DNA of 64,000 nucleotides from Tabrizicola sp. Lineage in GTDB: Bacteria > Pseudomonadota > Alphaproteobacteria > Rhodobacterales > Rhodobacteraceae. Shown here in pieces: positions 1-9,345 of this stretch. Both the position numbers and the translations under genes were made by a program. Location: assembly GCF_022842145.1 (NCBI RefSeq), contig NZ_JALHQD010000005.1, positions 62,001 through 126,000 of the forward strand, in the 5' to 3' direction. The stretch's first letter is position 1, and each line of letters begins with the position of its first letter. The notes below the pieces were generated by a model, which had not been told where the DNA came from, did no database searches, and saw only the letters and a program-made list of their open reading frames with translations.

Positions 1-413
1 CCGCCGTCGCCCTATCCGGCAAGGACGATGTCAGCTTTGCTTACCTCACCCTGCGCGGGTCGAACCCCGAGGTTTTTCGCAGCGCCAAGGCCGACATCAA
101 CGATGTCTACGGCCCGCTCGTGACCGGGCTTGCGGAGTGCATCAAGGAAAACATCGAGGTCATCGGCAAGGTCACGATCATCGGCCATACCGACAGTGTG
201 CCCGTCCAGGCTTCGAACCCCTTCGCCTCGAACCAGGGCCTGTCCGAGGCACGCGCAAAGACCATAGCCGACCTTCTGACCGACGCCGGGGTGCCGCCCG
301 AGCTTCTGGTCTCCGTGGGCCGCGCCGACAGCGAACCCGTGGGCGACAACGGCACCAAGGCAGGTCGGGCCGACAACCGCCGCATCGAGATCAAGATCGA
401 GAAGAAACTCTAG
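1..413 (+). CDS. tssL: TssL (DotU/IcmH-type) C-terminal part with OmpA domain, 5'-truncated by the window edge
   Basis: The frame is open from the first bases and ends in TAG at 411-413, so only the last 137 residues or so are visible. They form an OmpA/MotB-type peptidoglycan-binding domain: IGHTDSVPV, a run of SEARAK residues, then a terminal NRRIEIKIEKKL. Evolved TssL proteins carry such a domain after the DotU cytoplasmic region and single membrane helix, and it anchors the TssL-TssM-TssJ membrane complex to the cell wall. The next gene, tssM, starts at the base after this stop, which makes TssL far more likely than a free OmpA protein. The DotU part lies upstream of the window and cannot be checked. 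Confidence 0.85.
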   Translation, partial: AVALSGKDDVSFAYLTLRGSNPEVFRSAKADINDVYGPLVTGLAECIKENIEVIGKVTIIGHTDSVPVQASNPFASNQGLSEARAKTIADLLTDAGVPPELLVSVGRADSEPVGDNGTKAGRADNRRIEIKIEKKL

Positions 414-3400
414 ATGAAAGTCCTCAAGGCCATCTTTCGGTTCCTCTTCTCCCGCCGCCTGTGGACCTTCATCGGCGTAGCCCTTCTTTGCGCGCTGATC
501 TGGCTTTTCGGTCCACTGGTGTCGGTTGGGGACATGGTTCCGCTGGCCGACGACCTCGTTCGGATGATTGTCATCGCCGTCATCCTCGTCCTGTGGCTTT
601 TCTCCCTCCTCCTCGCGCAATTGCGGGCCGCGAAGAAGAACCAGCTCTTTGTGACCGAGCTTGCGGCGCCCGAAAGGCCCGGGGTCTCGCTTCCCGGCGA
701 GGCCAACGTCGCCGAGATCAACACGAAGTTTGCCTCGGTCCTGACCGAGATGAAAAGGTCAAAGCTCGGCGGCAAGAAGTTCCTCCGCGACATGCCGTGG
801 TACGTGATCATCGGCCCCCCCGGTAGCGGCAAGACCACGGCGCTGCGCCAGTCGGGACTCCACTTTCCCGTCGACCTCTCCGACGACCTGAAAGGCGTCG
901 GCGGCACCCGCAACTGCGACTGGTTCTTTACCGAGGATGCCGTCCTGGTCGACACAGCCGGTCGCTACGTCCAGCAACAAAGCGACCCCGAAATCGACTC
1001 CGCCGAATGGCTCGGCTTCCTCGACATGCTGAAGAAGCACCGTGGCAAACGAGCGTTGAACGGGGTGATCCTGACCCTTAGCCTCAAGGAACTTCTGGCC
1101 GGGGAAGCCGCGGTTCGCGAACATGGCCGCGAGATCCGCAAGCGCCTCGCCGAGCTGCGCGAGCGTCTTCAAATCCATCTTCCGGTCTACCTGATGCTGA
1201 CCAAGGTCGATCTCGTTCCCGGCTTCGAGGCGTTCTTCGGGACCCTTCCCACCAAGGACCGCGAGCAGGTTTGGGGGGCCACGTTGCCCACCGACGCCCG
1301 CATCGACCGCACCACCATCGAGCGCGAGACGAAGGCGCTGCTGGCGAACCTGGAAACGCGTCTAGCCTCGCGCATGGCCGAGGATGTGCCGCTGGAGCAG
1401 CGGGCCGAAGTCTTCCGCTTCCCCTCGCAGGTCGAACGCCTGGAAGCGCCGCTCAAGCTTCTGATCGACACCGTCTTCGGCGAAAGCAAGTATGAGGAAA
1501 GTCCGTGGCTGCGCGGCTTCTACCTGACCTCGGCCACCCAGGAAGGCTCGCCCATAGACCGGCTGGTCGGTGAACTTGCAGGGTCCTTCGGCCTGAACGC
1601 CGAAGCAGCCCCGCGCCGGGCCTTTGGTGAGAAGCGGTCCTACTTCCTGCGCAGCATGTTGACCGACCTCATCTTCCCGGAGGCCGGCCTTGGCACTTTC
1701 GATGCCGCCGCCGAAGAGCGCCGCAAGTGGATCTGGCGCGGCTCCATCGCCGGGGCCTCGTTGGCGACCCTGATCGCCGGCCTCGTGTTCCTGTTCAGCT
1801 TCCTACGCTACTCCGGCGGCATCGATGACCAGGAACGCCTGCTCGCCGATCTTTCCGGCCGCCTTGCCAACGTCGCCGCGCGCCAGGCCCCAACGGATCC
1901 CCTTGACCTCGAACTCGCCCTGGAAGGCGTTACCGAGGTCAAGGCCGCAGCCACCGAAGTCCCAACGTCGCCGCTCACCTACATCGGCCCAACTGCCCAG
2001 TCGGAACTGACCGAAGCACAGCGCATCGCCTATGACCGGGGCCTGCGCAACATCCTGGAGCCCCGCATGGTCGCGATGCTGGAGGCCACGATGTGGCGCC
2101 AGATCCGCGATCCGGAGTATCTCCTGGGCGCGCTCAAGATCTACTACATGATGACCGGCCTTGCGCCCTATGACCGCGAGTTCGCTGCCCAGTGGTGGCA
2201 GGACCAGTTGCCCCTGAACGCGCCCACCGACCCCTTTCCGACCGAAGCCGCGCTGGAACATCAGCTGGCCGCCATCGACCGCATGGGCTCGGAGGAACAG
2301 AAGATCGCGCCTGACAATGCTCTTGTCCAACAGGCGCTCCAGTCGATCTGCACGATACCTTTGGCAGCCCGCGCCTACAGCGCCCTGATCTCCGACCCCA
2401 CCGTCAGCGCGTTACCTGAATGGGTCCCGGCGGAAAAGGCGGGACCCAATGCCACCCGCGTTCTGACCCGGATCTCGGAGAAGACCCTGCGAGTCGGCCT
2501 GCCCGGCGCCTTCACCTATGACGGCTTCCACACCACCGTGCTGCCCCTGATCCCAGAGGTCGCCGCCACCGCTGCCCTTGATCAGGCCGTCTTCGCCGGG
2601 GGATGCGCCGAAAGCTCCGACGCTTCGGTCGCCACGCTTGAGACCGACATCCTCAAGCTCTATCAGGACGACTTCATCGCCCAGTGGAACGGCTTCTTGC
2701 GCGATATCCGGCTTGCCCCGATCACCGATCTGCCTACCGCCACTGCGAATATGAAGGATCTGGCAAGCCCTGACTCGACCCTCCGACGCCTGGTCCGTGC
2801 CGTGGTGGACGAGGTCGACCTGACCCGCGTCATCCCCGAAGAGGAAGGCAGCGCCGCGACCGACGGCGTGGTCAAGAAGGCAACCGCCAAGCTTGGCAAG
2901 GTCGGCAAGCTTCTGAAAGCGGGCAACAAGCTTGCCACTTCGACCGGCGGGATTGAAGGCCCGCCCCCCGGCACCGACATCGCCCTGCACTTCGCCCCCC
3001 TGAAAGCGGCGATCGAGGAGGTCGACGGTCTTCCCCCCCTCCTTGACGACGTTGGCCTGCAACTCGACGGCCTCGCCAAGGAACTTGCCAGCGCAATGAA
3101 CTCGCCCGACCCCGAGGCGACCCTCCTTGCGCGTGGCGGTTTGGGAGAACTGACCGGCGCCGTCGCCAATGCCGCCAGAGCGCTTCCCGACCCGCTGGAC
3201 GACTGGGTCGCGGGCATCGCAGGCGACACCATCGCCGTGACCAGGGATGCTGTGATCTCCCAGCTCAACGACCGCTGGCGCGCTGACGTCTACGACTTCT
3301 GCGTGAAGGCGACCGAGGGGCGCTACCCCTTCGACGAAGCCTCCGCCATCGACGTCAATGTCGCAGACTTCCGCGAGCTGTTTGCGCCCGGTGCCCGGAT

Positions 3401-3947
3401 TGACAAGTTCGTCACTGACAACCTTCTGACTTACATCGACACCACCGTGAAACCATGGGCCTGGCGCGCCGACTTCGGCCTCGACGGGTCGCTCCTTGCC
3501 CCGTTCGAACGCGCCCGCTCGATACGCGATGGCCTTTTCCCGGGCGGCTCGGGCCCGGTGATGGCCTTCACGCTGGAAGCGAAGGACCTGACGCCCAACG
3601 CCGCCTCGGTCACCCTCAACGTTGACGGCCAAGCCCTGACCTACCTCAACGCCGCCACCCGCCCGATGCCGATGACCTGGCCCGGCCCCGACGGCACGAA
3701 CCTGATCTCCCTCTCCTTCCAGCCCGCCGACGGCACCGGAGAGCTGTTGACCTCGGAAACCGGCTCCTGGGCCTGGCTGCGGCTGATCCGGAAAGGACGC
3801 CTGTCGGCGACCGACCTGCCTGAGGTCTTCAGACTTAGCCTCGGCCTCTCCGGCTTCTCCGCCAACTTCGAACTCCGTGCGGCATCGGTCGATAACCCGT
3901 TTGACCTGAAGATGTTCGGCAACTTCAAATGCCCGACGAAGTTCTGA
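414..3947 (+). CDS. tssM: TssM (IcmF/VasK), T6SS inner-membrane core protein
   Basis: The 1177-residue product matches the usual TssM size. Two membrane helices lie at about residues 17-35 and 50-70, followed by a cytoplasmic NTPase domain with an intact Walker A (GPPGSGKT, 134-141) and a Walker B-like VLVDTAGRY near 177. A third helix lies near 440-462, followed by a long periplasmic region. The C-terminal part has the IcmF features ATEGRYPF, TWPGP and a terminal KCPTKF. TssM forms the trans-envelope channel with TssL and TssJ. The ATG directly follows the tssL stop, so the genes are translationally coupled. The intact Walker A suggests the NTPase site is functional. Confidence 0.95.
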   Translation: MKVLKAIFRFLFSRRLWTFIGVALLCALIWLFGPLVSVGDMVPLADDLVRMIVIAVILVLWLFSLLLAQLRAAKKNQLFVTELAAPERPGVSLPGEANVAEINTKFASVLTEMKRSKLGGKKFLRDMPWYVIIGPPGSGKTTALRQSGLHFPVDLSDDLKGVGGTRNCDWFFTEDAVLVDTAGRYVQQQSDPEIDSAEWLGFLDMLKKHRGKRALNGVILTLSLKELLAGEAAVREHGREIRKRLAELRERLQIHLPVYLMLTKVDLVPGFEAFFGTLPTKDREQVWGATLPTDARIDRTTIERETKALLANLETRLASRMAEDVPLEQRAEVFRFPSQVERLEAPLKLLIDTVFGESKYEESPWLRGFYLTSATQEGSPIDRLVGELAGSFGLNAEAAPRRAFGEKRSYFLRSMLTDLIFPEAGLGTFDAAAEERRKWIWRGSIAGASLATLIAGLVFLFSFLRYSGGIDDQERLLADLSGRLANVAARQAPTDPLDLELALEGVTEVKAAATEVPTSPLTYIGPTAQSELTEAQRIAYDRGLRNILEPRMVAMLEATMWRQIRDPEYLLGALKIYYMMTGLAPYDREFAAQWWQDQLPLNAPTDPFPTEAALEHQLAAIDRMGSEEQKIAPDNALVQQALQSICTIPLAARAYSALISDPTVSALPEWVPAEKAGPNATRVLTRISEKTLRVGLPGAFTYDGFHTTVLPLIPEVAATAALDQAVFAGGCAESSDASVATLETDILKLYQDDFIAQWNGFLRDIRLAPITDLPTATANMKDLASPDSTLRRLVRAVVDEVDLTRVIPEEEGSAATDGVVKKATAKLGKVGKLLKAGNKLATSTGGIEGPPPGTDIALHFAPLKAAIEEVDGLPPLLDDVGLQLDGLAKELASAMNSPDPEATLLARGGLGELTGAVANAARALPDPLDDWVAGIAGDTIAVTRDAVISQLNDRWRADVYDFCVKATEGRYPFDEASAIDVNVADFRELFAPGARIDKFVTDNLLTYIDTTVKPWAWRADFGLDGSLLAPFERARSIRDGLFPGGSGPVMAFTLEAKDLTPNAASVTLNVDGQALTYLNAATRPMPMTWPGPDGTNLISLSFQPADGTGELLTSETGSWAWLRLIRKGRLSATDLPEVFRLSLGLSGFSANFELRAASVDNPFDLKMFGNFKCPTKF

Positions 3948-4468
3948 CGCCGCAGAAGTTGGGGGATGATGACCGCCGCCCGGTGGCCGGTGTCTTCGGT
4001 AAGATGCCGACCACGGGCGATTTCGTCTGGCGCGGGCTGCCGGATGCGTTCCGGAAACACTGGGACTTCTGGCTTACCCGGCACATCGCCCCTCTGGGCC
4101 GCGCGGGGGCCGTCTTCCCGCCCGGGGGGCTGCGGTTCAGCCTGCCGTCGGGCGGGCGTCTGGCGGCCGGGGTTGTGTTCCCAAGCCACGACAGCGCCGG
4201 TCGGCACTTCCCGCTGTCGCTGCTTCTGATTGCCGATGGCATCCTGAGCCAAGACCAGATCGATCCCTGGTGCGATGCGGCGCTGGCGCTTCGCCCGGAC
4301 GGCCTGTCGCCGGACGCGCTTTGGGTCGCTCTCGACGCCCTACCCGCGCCCATGCCGGGCGGCGAACCCGCCTCGGGCGCGATGCTGCTCTGGACATGCG
4401 GCGGCCCCTCCATCGCCACGGACCCCGCGGACCCCGGCGATGCGCTGCAAAGACTGCTTCTGAGCTGA
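3929..4468 (+). CDS. tagF: TagF-type T6SS accessory protein (TagF N-terminal domain only)
   Basis: This 179-residue protein begins inside the last 19 bases of tssM, which indicates coupled translation. After a short leader, the FGKMPTTGDFVWRGLP block and the following W(D)FWLTRHI segment are the hallmark start of the TagF/ImpM family. In other bacteria TagF is a post-translational repressor of T6SS assembly, acting against the threonine phosphorylation pathway and through Fha. The short length shows that only the TagF N-terminal domain is present, with no fused PppA domain; a separate pppA lies nearby on the other strand. It ends one base before the convergent vgrG stop. Confidence 0.88.
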   Translation: MPDEVLTPQKLGDDDRRPVAGVFGKMPTTGDFVWRGLPDAFRKHWDFWLTRHIAPLGRAGAVFPPGGLRFSLPSGGRLAAGVVFPSHDSAGRHFPLSLLLIADGILSQDQIDPWCDAALALRPDGLSPDALWVALDALPAPMPGGEPASGAMLLWTCGGPSIATDPADPGDALQRLLLS

Positions 4469-4469
4469 C

Positions 4470-6773
4470 TCAGTTCTGGTGGATGTTCGACCCCTTCATC
4501 TTGATGTCACCACCTGCCTTGACGTTGATCTTGCCCGACCCGTCCAGCGCGATGTCCTTGCCCTTGATTGTGATCGTGCCGTCCTTCTTCATCGTTATTT
4601 CGGCATCGCCACATTTGAGGGTGATCTCGTCGGCGACGGTCAGCATGAACTTCTTGCCGACAGTCACTCCCATGTCCTTGCCAACACTCAGGCTTTCAGC
4701 CCCAGCGATGTTCGCGCCACGGTCCTTCCCAACCGAGACCGACACACCACCCCCCACGCTTTCCGACTGGTCACCGCCAATCGAAATGCCCTCTTTCCCG
4801 CCAACCGAAACCGTCCTGTCCGAGCCGATGGTCCAGCTGTCGTTCGATCCGATGGAATGACTCTCTGAGGCGCCAACGGTCACATCGCGGGAAGCACCGA
4901 TGGTCATCGACTGTGCGGCCCCCACGGTCCGCGTCTCGGAGGCCCCCACGCTGTCCACCCGCGCAGCACCAACGGTGATCGTCTGGGCCACAGCGACGGT
5001 CTGGGTATGGTTAAGTCCGATCGTCTCGCTGGAACTCGACCCGACAGAGATCGTTTCGTTCGACCCCACCGTCAGCACCCGGTCCACCCCCACCGTCTCG
5101 GTGTCGTTGTTGCCGATGCTGGTGGTCTGGTCATGGCCCACGGTGACCGACTTGTCGTTGCCCACGGTCTCGGTCCGGTCGTGGCCGATGTCCTGCGTGG
5201 CGTCGTGGCCTACATCCTCGGCGAAGTCGTTGCCGATGGTGCGGGTCTCGTTGTTCTTGATCAGCTCGTTGTGGTCCTTCTCGGCCTGGAAGTAGACCTC
5301 CTCCGACCCCTTCTTGTCCTCGAATCGCATCTCGTTCCAGCCGCCGCCGCCGGGCGAGGAGTTCGACTTCCACCCCGACTGCGTGGCATTTGCAGGAAGT
5401 CCGTAGGGCGGCATCTGGGCGGCGTTGTATACCCGCCCGGTGACGATCGGCGCATCCGGGTTGCCTTCCAGGAAGTCGACGATCACCTCCTGTCCGATCC
5501 GGGGAATCTGGATGAACCCCCAGCCCGACCCGGCCCAGGCCGAGCTGACACGGACAAAGCAACTCGAGTTCTCGTCCTTGCCCCCAAGCCGGTCCCAATG
5601 GAACTGCACCTTCACCCGGCTGTACTCGTCGGTGAAGATTTCCTCACCCGAGGGGCCCACCACCACCGCCGTCTGCGGTCCCGACATCAGCGGCTTCGGC
5701 GTGCGGCGCTCTGGGCGGAAGGTCAGGCTCAGGGGCTGCAGTTGCAGCCGTACCCTGAACCCGTCGCCTTCCTGCTGCATCCCGGCGCGGTACTGGTCGT
5801 CCCACATCTCGTACTCTGACCGCAGCACCAGATACTTGACGTTGTCCGCCTCTCGCGGGAACTCCTCCAACTTGAAACTGACGCCCGACCAAAGACCGCG
5901 GACGTTCCCCTGTGCCTCGATGCGGACATGCGCGGCTTGGACTTCTTCCAGCCGGATCGCGGCAAGGGGTTCACCTGCGCCGACCTCGATGTAGGCCCCC
6001 GGGTAATGGTAAAGCTCGCCCTTTGCCGCCTCGTGCGACTTTGGCGCGTCCGACTTCGTCATCAGATCGGTGGCCGGCTTCTTGAAATCATAGTCGGTGT
6101 GGACATAGACCCCTGACCGAACCGAAGCCTGCGGCAGAAAGGCGGTGATCACGTCTTCCTCTCCGGCCGCTGTTCCGACCTCGCCGCGGAACTTCACGGA
6201 CCCGAAGTCCTCGGCGTCCTTCACGCTTGCGTTTGCATCGGCCAGAACCAGCGTGTGCTCGCCGTCGGCATGGTCGAAGTGATAGAAGATCCCCTCGTGC
6301 TCCATCAGCCGCTGCACGAAGTCCAGGTCGCTTTCGCCGTACTGCACGCAATAGTCCCGCGGGGGATAGGACTTCTTCAGCCGCTTTTCGACCTTCACAT
6401 GGGCATAGGGTTTCCAGACCTCCTCGATGATCTCGACCACACTCTTTTTCTGGAAGATGCGGTTGTCGCTGCGATTGGTCAGGAACCATAGCCACGGCCG
6501 CAAAACGACGCGATAACACGCGTAATCCTCGCGGAACCCCTGGAACGCGAATTCGGCGACGATGCCGTGGAAGAACCGCTTTGCACTGTCCGTCCGGACC
6601 AGGATTGTCGCCGGCGTACCAAGAATGTCCTCTGCCTTGACGTCGATATCCTTGCCGACCAGACCAAGTTCGTAGCGGAAACACTGGCTGATCTCGTCCG
6701 AACCCTCCATCTGCGAGAACACCAACTTGTCGCCCAGGGCCGTGCTGACCGTGATGTTGCGACCGTCAGCCAT
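4470..6773 (-). CDS. vgrG: VgrG/TssI spike protein with a long repeat needle
   Basis: This is the trimeric spike that tips the T6SS tube. The 767-residue product starts with the gp27-like baseplate domain, followed by a gp5-like OB-fold region and the typical WAGSGWGFIQIPRIGQEVIVDF block in mid-protein. From about residue 505 to 710 there is a long run of short repeats of the type (I/V)G-x-D/N-x-(T/S)-x-(S/T)-V. This is expected to form the triple-stranded beta needle and ends in a DUF2345-like tail (EITLKCGD, ITIKGKDI). There is no extra effector domain, so any cargo would bind non-covalently. It is the last gene of the minus operon with pppA and the M15 peptidase. Confidence 0.95.
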   Translation of the reverse strand: MADGRNITVSTALGDKLVFSQMEGSDEISQCFRYELGLVGKDIDVKAEDILGTPATILVRTDSAKRFFHGIVAEFAFQGFREDYACYRVVLRPWLWFLTNRSDNRIFQKKSVVEIIEEVWKPYAHVKVEKRLKKSYPPRDYCVQYGESDLDFVQRLMEHEGIFYHFDHADGEHTLVLADANASVKDAEDFGSVKFRGEVGTAAGEEDVITAFLPQASVRSGVYVHTDYDFKKPATDLMTKSDAPKSHEAAKGELYHYPGAYIEVGAGEPLAAIRLEEVQAAHVRIEAQGNVRGLWSGVSFKLEEFPREADNVKYLVLRSEYEMWDDQYRAGMQQEGDGFRVRLQLQPLSLTFRPERRTPKPLMSGPQTAVVVGPSGEEIFTDEYSRVKVQFHWDRLGGKDENSSCFVRVSSAWAGSGWGFIQIPRIGQEVIVDFLEGNPDAPIVTGRVYNAAQMPPYGLPANATQSGWKSNSSPGGGGWNEMRFEDKKGSEEVYFQAEKDHNELIKNNETRTIGNDFAEDVGHDATQDIGHDRTETVGNDKSVTVGHDQTTSIGNNDTETVGVDRVLTVGSNETISVGSSSSETIGLNHTQTVAVAQTITVGAARVDSVGASETRTVGAAQSMTIGASRDVTVGASESHSIGSNDSWTIGSDRTVSVGGKEGISIGGDQSESVGGGVSVSVGKDRGANIAGAESLSVGKDMGVTVGKKFMLTVADEITLKCGDAEITMKKDGTITIKGKDIALDGSGKINVKAGGDIKMKGSNIHQN

Positions 6774-6867
6774 GCTGATCTCTCCTGTCCGAAAGCCGTT
6801 TCAAATCGCGTCGGGGCAAATGCACCATCACTCTAGCCGAAAATCGCGGCTGTGGGGCAAAAAGGGA

Positions 6868-9345
6868 TCAAAGCGCGGTGGGGCAAGCCAGACCCTTCAG
6901 CAGGCGCCATCGCGACAGGGGGTTGGCTTCGGCCATGACTGTCATCTCCATAAAAAGCCGCGCATCGCCGGACTTCAGGTCGATCAGGAAACGCTTGCCG
7001 CCGTCACGTTCGCGCAGCCGGATACCGTCAAGGATGCGGAAGAGGCCCCATTCTCCGGGCTGCGCCAAGGTCACGTTTCCCGCCGTGGTTGTGAAACGCA
7101 CCTCCGCTCCTGCCGTGGGGTTCGGGCCCGGCCAGGTCAGCTTTAGAGGCGCTGCCGTGGTCTCCACCGGCCCGCCCTGTCCCCCGATTGCCACGAATGT
7201 CCTGCCGCGTTCCGCCAGCGCCGCCAGTGTCAGTTCGGTGTCCTGTGATGAGAACCCGGCCGCGATGGCTTGGGTGCGTTGCAGGAACTCTGCGCTTTTC
7301 GGGTCAAGGCCGGCAAATCGCGCGTCCGGTTTCCAGCGCCACGGGGTGCTTGAGGTGTCGATAAAGGGCTCTGCCCGGGTGCGATAGAAGCGGTCGATGG
7401 CCCCACCGGCCCCCAGCAGCGCCGCGACCTCCGGCAACGTCGCATCAGCCCCTTCGGTAAAGGGATAGCGCGCTTCGGTCACCTGCTTGCACAGCGACAG
7501 GACTTCGGTCTGCCAGGCCTTCGTCAGCGGGTTTGACAAAGGGTCGGCCTGTGCCGCACTGGTTTCGGCCAGCACATCTTCGACGATCTGCACCACCATC
7601 GGCGGCGCGGTCCGCAGGGCGACGAGCGTGGCCCCGCGCGACTTCGCGGTCATCAGCCGCTGGAGACCGCGCGGCTCGTCCCGGTCCATCGCCCCAAGCG
7701 CAACGTTGAGGCTGGCGAAAAGCGCGGCGATCTCCTCCATCCGGTCATCTTCGGAATACTGGATCAGCGCTGCAAAGTCCGAGGCAATGCGCAGTTGCAT
7801 GGCATGAGGGCGCTGCCGGTCCAAGCCACCGACCTGCGTCCAGACTTCAGGCAGCAGTCTGGCCAACGGCGAGTCCGGCGCGGCAAGACGGCCCGAGACG
7901 AGCACCGCGTTTTCCGGGTCGCTGAAGGGGCGCACTTTTACATCCGCCAAGAACTCTTTCCACCGTGCCAGCGTCTCGCGCTGGAGGATGTCCAGCACCT
8001 GGTCCGGGCTGTCGTTCTGTGTCGCCGGTGGCGCAGGGAACAGCCGCGCCGCTTCGGTCCGCGCGGTCTGCACCGCCAGTCCCGCCCCGACGTTGCGGGC
8101 ATAGTCCCAGCCCGCTTGAGTAAAAAGGCCGGGCAGCGGACTGTCCATCGCGCCGCCCGACCGGCGTTGCAAGACGACCGAGATCCCCGGCACCGCCGTC
8201 TCGGGGACCCAAGGCAAAAGGTCGGAAGCGCCTTGCGAGCGCAAAAGCTCCAGATAGGCCCGCGCGGGCTCCCCGGCCTCGGCCGCATAGTTCCGCGCCT
8301 GAGCCAGAAGTTCGGGATCAGGTTGCGGAAGTGCCTCGGTCGGCGGGCGCAGCCGGTCGATGTGCGGGACAAGCGGTTGCAGGTCCGGCATCACCCCGAC
8401 CCGGTCGGCAAGCCACCCTGCCAGATAGGCGGGCGACCAGTCGGCCTGCCCCGACAACACCGACCAGGCTCGAATTGTATCGTAGAGCGGCAGGCTTTCG
8501 CCCTCGCCAACCAGTGCCGCATCAACGGCCCGCGCAAGGGCTCCCGGCAGGTGCTTTTGCACCGCAATGTCATAGACCTCATCGGCATGGACCGCCGCAT
8601 CGAACCCCAGCGGCGCTGCAAAAAGCCGGATGGGCGCCTTGTCAGCGGACCTGGCCACGTCCTGGGACGCGTCGCCAAGCCGCATCAGCCGCTGCGGCAG
8701 GTCCGGCAGCACCCCGTCGCGATCCAGCCCGATGTCCAGCGTCTTGGCATCGAAAAGCCGGGTCAGGTCGCGGTGGAAGCGCCATTCCACGAACCCCGCC
8801 CAGCCTGCCACCATAAGGACGAAGGCCAGGATCAGGACCAGCGTGATTCCCGTCCAGCCCGCACCGAGGTTTCGGTCAAAGGCCGTACGACTGCCCTCGA
8901 GCACCGCAAGCCGCCGCTCCATGAAGGTCTTTACGCCCCCGAAGTCCGGCCCCGCGAGGTCCGCCTTGCGGATGAATTCGCGCAAGATGGTCGCAGAAAT
9001 GTCCCGCCCGTCGAAGATCAACCGATGCGCCCCGGCGCCCCAAAGCGCCACATCCACTGCCCGGTTCTTCCGCGCCGCCTGATCGAGAACAAGCCCCAGC
9101 GCATAGCGCGCCGGCTGGATCGTCGAAGGCGTGACCCCCGCCCGCTCGAGATCGGCATCGAAGCGGTCCAGCGCCTCGGCCGCGCGTTGAACGAGGGCCT
9201 GAGCCTCCACCCCCCGGATCGTCGCCAGCTGCTCGACCATCCGCAGCACCGCCCCGGCCGCCTGTTCATAGACCTCCGGGTCGGACCGCCGTGCCCCGCG
9301 CCGTGGCGGCAAGACCGTGCGCGGGTTGTTCAGGTCGGCGCTCAT
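6868..9345 (-). CDS. Second TssM/IcmF-like protein, without the NTPase region (possible DotU-IcmF hybrid)
   Basis: The 825-residue product resembles TssM only in its C-terminal half. CKQVTEARYPF, IDRF, IDTSSTPWRW, LTWPGP, EWGLFRI and the terminal LACPTAL align in order with the same blocks of the TssM at 414-3947. No Walker A motif is present. One strong membrane helix lies at about residues 160-183. The N-terminal 150 residues are helical, and RYALGLVLDQAARKN recalls the RYxLxxxLDEA stretch of DotU/TssL; that similarity is suggestive only. The ATG overlaps the stop of the upstream M15 peptidase (ATGA). It may be an accessory subunit of the membrane complex; ImcF-related proteins of this size are annotated in other alphaproteobacteria. 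Confidence 0.8.
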   Translation of the reverse strand: MSADLNNPRTVLPPRRGARRSDPEVYEQAAGAVLRMVEQLATIRGVEAQALVQRAAEALDRFDADLERAGVTPSTIQPARYALGLVLDQAARKNRAVDVALWGAGAHRLIFDGRDISATILREFIRKADLAGPDFGGVKTFMERRLAVLEGSRTAFDRNLGAGWTGITLVLILAFVLMVAGWAGFVEWRFHRDLTRLFDAKTLDIGLDRDGVLPDLPQRLMRLGDASQDVARSADKAPIRLFAAPLGFDAAVHADEVYDIAVQKHLPGALARAVDAALVGEGESLPLYDTIRAWSVLSGQADWSPAYLAGWLADRVGVMPDLQPLVPHIDRLRPPTEALPQPDPELLAQARNYAAEAGEPARAYLELLRSQGASDLLPWVPETAVPGISVVLQRRSGGAMDSPLPGLFTQAGWDYARNVGAGLAVQTARTEAARLFPAPPATQNDSPDQVLDILQRETLARWKEFLADVKVRPFSDPENAVLVSGRLAAPDSPLARLLPEVWTQVGGLDRQRPHAMQLRIASDFAALIQYSEDDRMEEIAALFASLNVALGAMDRDEPRGLQRLMTAKSRGATLVALRTAPPMVVQIVEDVLAETSAAQADPLSNPLTKAWQTEVLSLCKQVTEARYPFTEGADATLPEVAALLGAGGAIDRFYRTRAEPFIDTSSTPWRWKPDARFAGLDPKSAEFLQRTQAIAAGFSSQDTELTLAALAERGRTFVAIGGQGGPVETTAAPLKLTWPGPNPTAGAEVRFTTTAGNVTLAQPGEWGLFRILDGIRLRERDGGKRFLIDLKSGDARLFMEMTVMAEANPLSRWRLLKGLACPTAL

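Noticed and set aside
1803-3632. Large minus-strand frames across tssM (for example 2412-3632)
   Set aside because: They are complementary to a well-supported TssM and have shadow-type composition without motifs.
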